A stretch of 8,059 bases of DNA from Erysipelotrichaceae bacterium (lineage in GTDB: Bacteria; Bacillota_I; Bacilli_A; Erysipelotrichales; Erysipelotrichaceae): positions 1-8,059 of the forward strand of contig CAAGJS010000046.1 of assembly GCA_900770275.1 (NCBI GenBank), in the 5' to 3' direction. The notes beneath the pieces were generated by a model. The model saw only the letters and a list, made by a program, of their open reading frames with translations, was not told the DNA's origin and did not search any database. Position 1 is the stretch's first letter. Each line of letters begins with the position of its first letter. Position numbers and translations under genes: made by a program. Of the stretch, positions 5,466-8,059 are shown piece by piece.

Positions 5466-6533
5466 ATGAGCGAGTTTCATTACCGCGACGAGAAAAACGA
5501 ACAATATCAGGACAAGATTGAGGAACTGCTTTCCGACATGCCGTCCATCGTGAAGACCTACGAGCGCTCCATTGAGGGAAACACGGCGCCTTACACGCAG
5601 CTGACCTATCTTCGAAGGATCAACGTCTTTCTCCAGTTCCTTGCAGAAAACAATCCCTACTTCAGGGATCTTGGCATCATGAAGATCTCCTGGGATGATC
5701 TCGGCAATCTGGAAGCTGAGGACATCGAGGAATTCACCCACTGGATCCGGAACGGCCATGTAGGCTCCCGTTCCAAGGACAAGGAGTCTTCCGTCAACAA
5801 CTACCTGTCTGCCCTGAACTCTCTCTGGGACTATGGCGTGACCCATGGCAGAATCACCCACAACGTCATCAAGGACGTGAAGCGCGCCAAGAAGGCAAAG
5901 CATGAGGTCGTCCGCCTCGATGAGGACGACAAGGCCGGCATGATCAATACCATACGCAACGGGACCGGCCTGACCAAAAAACAGCAAAGCTACCGGAACG
6001 ATGCAAACACCGCACGGGACTATGCCCTGTGCCTTTTGATGATGCGTACCGGCCTTCGCGTATCGGAGGCGGTATCGTTAAACCTTGGCGATGTGGACTT
6101 TGATCATTGCTTTGTCCATGTGATGCGCAAGGAATCCAAGCCGGACAATGTCTATTTCAGCGATGAGGTGAAAACGGCTCTTGAGGATTATCTGGAGCTT
6201 CGAAAGCTGCTGGTGGATACGCATGAGGACAAAAAGACGGCGCCGCTCTTTGTTGTCTCGATTGGCAAGTACAAAGGGCAACGCCTGTCTGTGAGTTCTG
6301 TAGAACGGCTTGTCAAGAAGTACGCGATGACCGGCGCTCCGAAGATCGGCGACCGAATCACACCGCATAAACTCCGGTCAACGTTTGCCACGGACATGAT
6401 CCTGAAGACCGGGGATCTGTCCCTGGTCCAGGCGGAAATGAATCATGAAAGCCCCGCCACCACGGCGCTCTATATCGATCGCAGGGCTCAGAAACTTGAA
6501 GAGCATCGCAACGATCTTGATGACAATTCGTAA
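5466..6533 (+). CDS. XerS-like single tyrosine recombinase
   Basis: A site-specific recombinase of 355 residues that would cut and rejoin DNA through a phosphotyrosine bond. All catalytic residues are present: Arg198 (MRTGLRVSEA), Lys222 (VMRKESKPD), His301 and Arg304 (TPHKLRSTFAT), His327 (MNHES, with Asn where most have Gly) and Tyr336 (TTALYIDR). The N-terminal core-binding domain is about residues 15-145. Length, the opening pattern (KIEELLSDMP ... YERS) and SVERLVKKY (279-286) resemble streptococcal XerS (356 residues), which acts alone on a site next to its own gene. A palindrome lies 21 bp upstream. The ATG at 5466 has GGAGAGG 11 bases upstream, slightly long. It stands alone on its strand, between degraded genes and a convergent operon, with no excisionase or cargo. 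It could instead be a small integrase or a phase-variation invertase. Confidence 0.88.
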   Translation: MSEFHYRDEKNEQYQDKIEELLSDMPSIVKTYERSIEGNTAPYTQLTYLRRINVFLQFLAENNPYFRDLGIMKISWDDLGNLEAEDIEEFTHWIRNGHVGSRSKDKESSVNNYLSALNSLWDYGVTHGRITHNVIKDVKRAKKAKHEVVRLDEDDKAGMINTIRNGTGLTKKQQSYRNDANTARDYALCLLMMRTGLRVSEAVSLNLGDVDFDHCFVHVMRKESKPDNVYFSDEVKTALEDYLELRKLLVDTHEDKKTAPLFVVSIGKYKGQRLSVSSVERLVKKYAMTGAPKIGDRITPHKLRSTFATDMILKTGDLSLVQAEMNHESPATTALYIDRRAQKLEEHRNDLDDNS

Positions 6534-6564
6534 GTAGTCTAATGTAAAATAGATTATGATCGAT

Positions 6565-6577
6565 GTATCCGAATAAT
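6565..6577 (+). repeat. Downstream 13-bp copy of the recombinase palindrome arm
   Basis: GTATCCGAATAAT here is identical to 5414-5426 and inverted relative to the second arm (5431-5443). It lies 31 bp after the recombinase stop in the 65-bp gap before the convergent hydrolase gene. The opposite arm is not present as a perfect copy; only a 7-bp inverted pair, AGATTAT (6551-6557) and ATAATCT (6573-6579), surrounds it. It may be a half-site or a partner attachment site. Confidence 0.6.
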
Positions 6578-6598
6578 CTTTTCTAAGAAAAATTACGT

Positions 6599-7507
6599 TT
6601 ACCTGATGATGGTATCCCAAAACGCGTCCACCGTGGCCTCATATCCTTTGGGATCAACGAGAACGCTCTCAGCATGTCCGGCACCGGGAGTCAGATGGAT
6701 CTGGGTTCTTGCCGGCATGGCAGCGGCAAGGCGCCTGCTGTTGTCCGGGGTAATGAACGTATCCTCTTTCCCGTGCATAAACAGCACCGGAACTATATTG
6801 CGGGAAACCTGATCGATCGGGCGCATCTGTCCGAGGAAGTATCCGCGGAACAGCCGGCTCACAAGGGAAGCACCATACAGAAGAAAGGTCGGGATGTGCG
6901 CGGCTTTCATTCCGCCCTTCAGCACACCTTCGATGTCTGCGAACGGGCAGTCGGCAACGACAAAGGCAAGATCCTGACGGATGCCAAGAACCGCCATGCT
7001 GGTTGCAGCGCCCAGCGATTCTCCGTGGAGACCGAGTAAAATATCCTCTCCATACCGCTTTCTGGTGTCCGAAATCAGCGCATCAAGATCCCTGGATTCC
7101 CGTATGGAATAGGTGCAGTACGTCCTTTCATTGAGGCCGTGTCCCCGAAGATCGTAAAGAATGCAGTGAAAACCCTGCCTGAGGTAGATCGGGAGGTACT
7201 TGAGATCCCCATAGCGGTTATCCGTGTATCCGTGGGACAGGATGATGTACCGGTTGGACGGCTTTGGATTCCTGCAGAACACCGCGTGGATGATATAACT
7301 GTCATAGGACGTGACGGTGTATTCTTCCGTATCCAGAGCGTCGTAAAAACTAATGTCGTAGTGATTCTTCTGCCAAGTCTTTGCCTCTTCCAGCGTCTGC
7401 GGCTTAATGTGCGTGAAGAACAGACCCAAGAAGAGACTGCCTGCAGCATACAGCATGAGCACAATAATGACAGCTATCAGAATGATTCTCATGATCGATC
7501 TGCCCAT
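6599..7507 (-). CDS. Membrane-anchored alpha/beta hydrolase (serine esterase/lysophospholipase-like)
   Basis: A 302-residue hydrolase with an N-terminal signal-anchor helix (about residues 6-31, very hydrophobic, no cleavage site evident), so the catalytic domain probably faces outside the membrane. The alpha/beta-hydrolase core shows the oxyanion-region SHGYTDN (91-97), YDLRGHG (118-124), the nucleophile elbow HGESLGA with Ser164, Asp249 in MHGKEDTF and His278 in GAGHAES, giving a complete Ser-Asp-His triad. Proteins of this group (COG1073-type) hydrolyse esters or lipids, but the substrate cannot be told from sequence. The start at 7507 lies 4 bases after the stop of the small upstream gene and has only a weak AGGTGA before it, so translation is probably coupled; an internal ATG at 7492 is the alternative. 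It is last in a minus-strand operon and converges on the recombinase. Confidence 0.88.
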   Translation of the reverse strand: MGRSIMRIILIAVIIVLMLYAAGSLFLGLFFTHIKPQTLEEAKTWQKNHYDISFYDALDTEEYTVTSYDSYIIHAVFCRNPKPSNRYIILSHGYTDNRYGDLKYLPIYLRQGFHCILYDLRGHGLNERTYCTYSIRESRDLDALISDTRKRYGEDILLGLHGESLGAATSMAVLGIRQDLAFVVADCPFADIEGVLKGGMKAAHIPTFLLYGASLVSRLFRGYFLGQMRPIDQVSRNIVPVLFMHGKEDTFITPDNSRRLAAAMPARTQIHLTPGAGHAESVLVDPKGYEATVDAFWDTIIR

Positions 7508-7511
7508 TCAC

Positions 7512-7763
7512 CTAACCATTGCTCACTTCGGGATGTAGATCTTTAAATAGTTCAGGCTCCGAATCCATCAGCATCTGTGCAAGCACTTTGTAATCCAGAT
7601 ATTGTATGCCATACGTCCCTTCATGTATGTACTGTGCAAGATTGCTTTTATAGTAGATGTCCATGGCCTTTTCCAGAGAAATGTCTTTCTCACTTGCAAG
7701 AAATGAGATCAGACGTTCTTCCAGTCTCTCCTGATAATTTTTTTCCAGAACATCATCATTCAT
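7512..7763 (-). CDS. Small acidic protein downstream of DUF3990; possible partner/antitoxin
   Basis: An 83-residue soluble, acidic, mostly helical protein without a membrane segment or known motif. The first 30 residues carry a charged helix (EKNYQERLEERLISFL), followed by SLEKAMDIYYKSNLAQYI and the distinctive GTYGIQYLDYKVLAQML. I recall small genes with a YGIQYLDYK-like segment next to DUF3990 genes in Firmicutes, but I cannot name a family securely. The ATG at 7763 is well supported: GGAGG lies six bases upstream and the start overlaps the end of the DUF3990 gene by 8 bases; a longer frame reaching 7853 is not needed. Tight overlap with the putative ADP-ribosyltransferase-like gene suggests the two proteins work as a pair, for example toxin and antitoxin. 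This is inference. Confidence 0.75.
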   Translation of the reverse strand: MNDDVLEKNYQERLEERLISFLASEKDISLEKAMDIYYKSNLAQYIHEGTYGIQYLDYKVLAQMLMDSEPELFKDLHPEVSNG

Positions 7764-8059
7764 TGGAGGCCTCCGATGCTCTCTGAAATTCAAGGACCTG
7801 ATTGATGGCTTTCTGTGTAATGAAAGCAATTTGGTCATAGCCTGGGTACACACGAATTTCTTTTATGGCCCTTGCCTTATCCCAGATTCCGGAATGATAC
7901 ATATCTACAACCCGAAAGACCTTATCATTTGCAACTTTACCTATGATGATGTCATATTTACGGTAAGCTGTATTACCATCACGGCACTCACAGACAAAAT
8001 CGATCCATGAATCAAGATCGTCGCCAAAGTCTTTCACAATCAGTCCGTCCATATCAACT
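7756..8059 (-). CDS. DUF3990 family protein, C-terminal part (gene continues past the right edge)
   Basis: The last ~101 residues of a protein whose reading frame is still open at the window edge; the ATG at 8052 is internal, and full family members are about 150-170 residues. The visible part fits the C-terminal half of DUF3990: SWIDFVCECR, then YDIIIGKVANDKVFRVVDMY, an alpha-helical AIKEIRV and YDQIAFITQKAINQVLEF. DUF3990 proteins have been linked to ADP-ribosyltransferase-like folds, usually start with a YHGS-type motif, and are commonly found in Firmicutes beside small helical proteins such as DUF3791; the diagnostic N-terminus would be off the right edge. It overlaps the following small gene by 8 bases, suggesting tightly balanced synthesis of the two proteins. 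The ADP-ribosylating function is not demonstrated from this fragment. Confidence 0.75.
   Translation of the reverse strand, partial: VDMDGLIVKDFGDDLDSWIDFVCECRDGNTAYRKYDIIIGKVANDKVFRVVDMYHSGIWDKARAIKEIRVYPGYDQIAFITQKAINQVLEFQRASEASNE

Noticed and set aside
5352..5987. Minus-strand open frame of 211 codons opposite the start of the recombinase
   Set aside because: It is an antisense shadow of the recombinase, has no plausible ribosome binding site at its start, and would have to read through the palindrome.
6579..6593. Short inverted repeat TTTTCT/AGAAAA between the convergent genes as a bidirectional terminator
   Set aside because: The stem is almost all A-T pairs with a loop of one to three bases; too weak to call.

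Overview
The window looks like a chromosomal accessory region of a low- to mid-GC Firmicute, most likely a clostridium of the Lachnospiraceae type. The grounds are purine-rich Shine-Dalgarno sites (GGAGG, AAGGAG), Gram-positive-style protein families and roughly balanced base composition. This is inferred from gene style only; there is no rRNA or other taxonomic marker in the window.

Left part (1-2159). A minus-strand gene pair encodes a carotenoid-biosynthesis-type (DUF422) membrane protein followed by an extended-SDR / dihydroflavonol-reductase-like NAD(P)-dependent enzyme. The reductase is cut off right after its catalytic Tyr by unrelated sequence (1 to about 115), which may be the end of an insertion sequence. 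A TetR regulator is transcribed divergently. The shared control region holds a good plus-strand promoter and a long spaced inverted repeat, so the regulator probably controls itself and the membrane protein/reductase pair.

Middle part (2200-4777). A plus-strand operon follows. It starts with an arylamine N-acetyltransferase broken by two compensating frameshifts, continues with a full-length three-domain Ada protein (methyl-phosphotriester/O6-methylguanine repair plus AraC-type activator) and ends with an AlkA-like 3-methyladenine glycosylase. The genes overlap each other. Ada and AlkA together form an adaptive response to DNA alkylation.

Scar (about 4790-5400). This stretch is a patchwork of gene ends: the first ~33 residues of a flavin-binding PPOX-type protein, a short tail of an unknown protein, and the C-terminal part of another unrecognised protein with no visible start.

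Recombinase module (5381-6577). A 355-residue single tyrosine recombinase resembles streptococcal XerS in length and layout. Just upstream it carries a perfect 14-4-14 bp palindrome that overlaps the start of its own transcript. A 13-bp copy of the palindrome arm lies just past its stop codon. This recombinase-plus-site module is the most interesting item in the window, alongside the ART-like gene set on the right.

Right part (6599-8059). A minus-strand operon enters from beyond the right edge. It contains the C-terminal half of a DUF3990 protein (a family linked to ADP-ribosyltransferase-like toxins), an overlapping 83-residue small acidic protein that could be its partner or antitoxin, and a membrane-anchored alpha/beta hydrolase coupled to the small gene. 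The operon converges on the recombinase gene.
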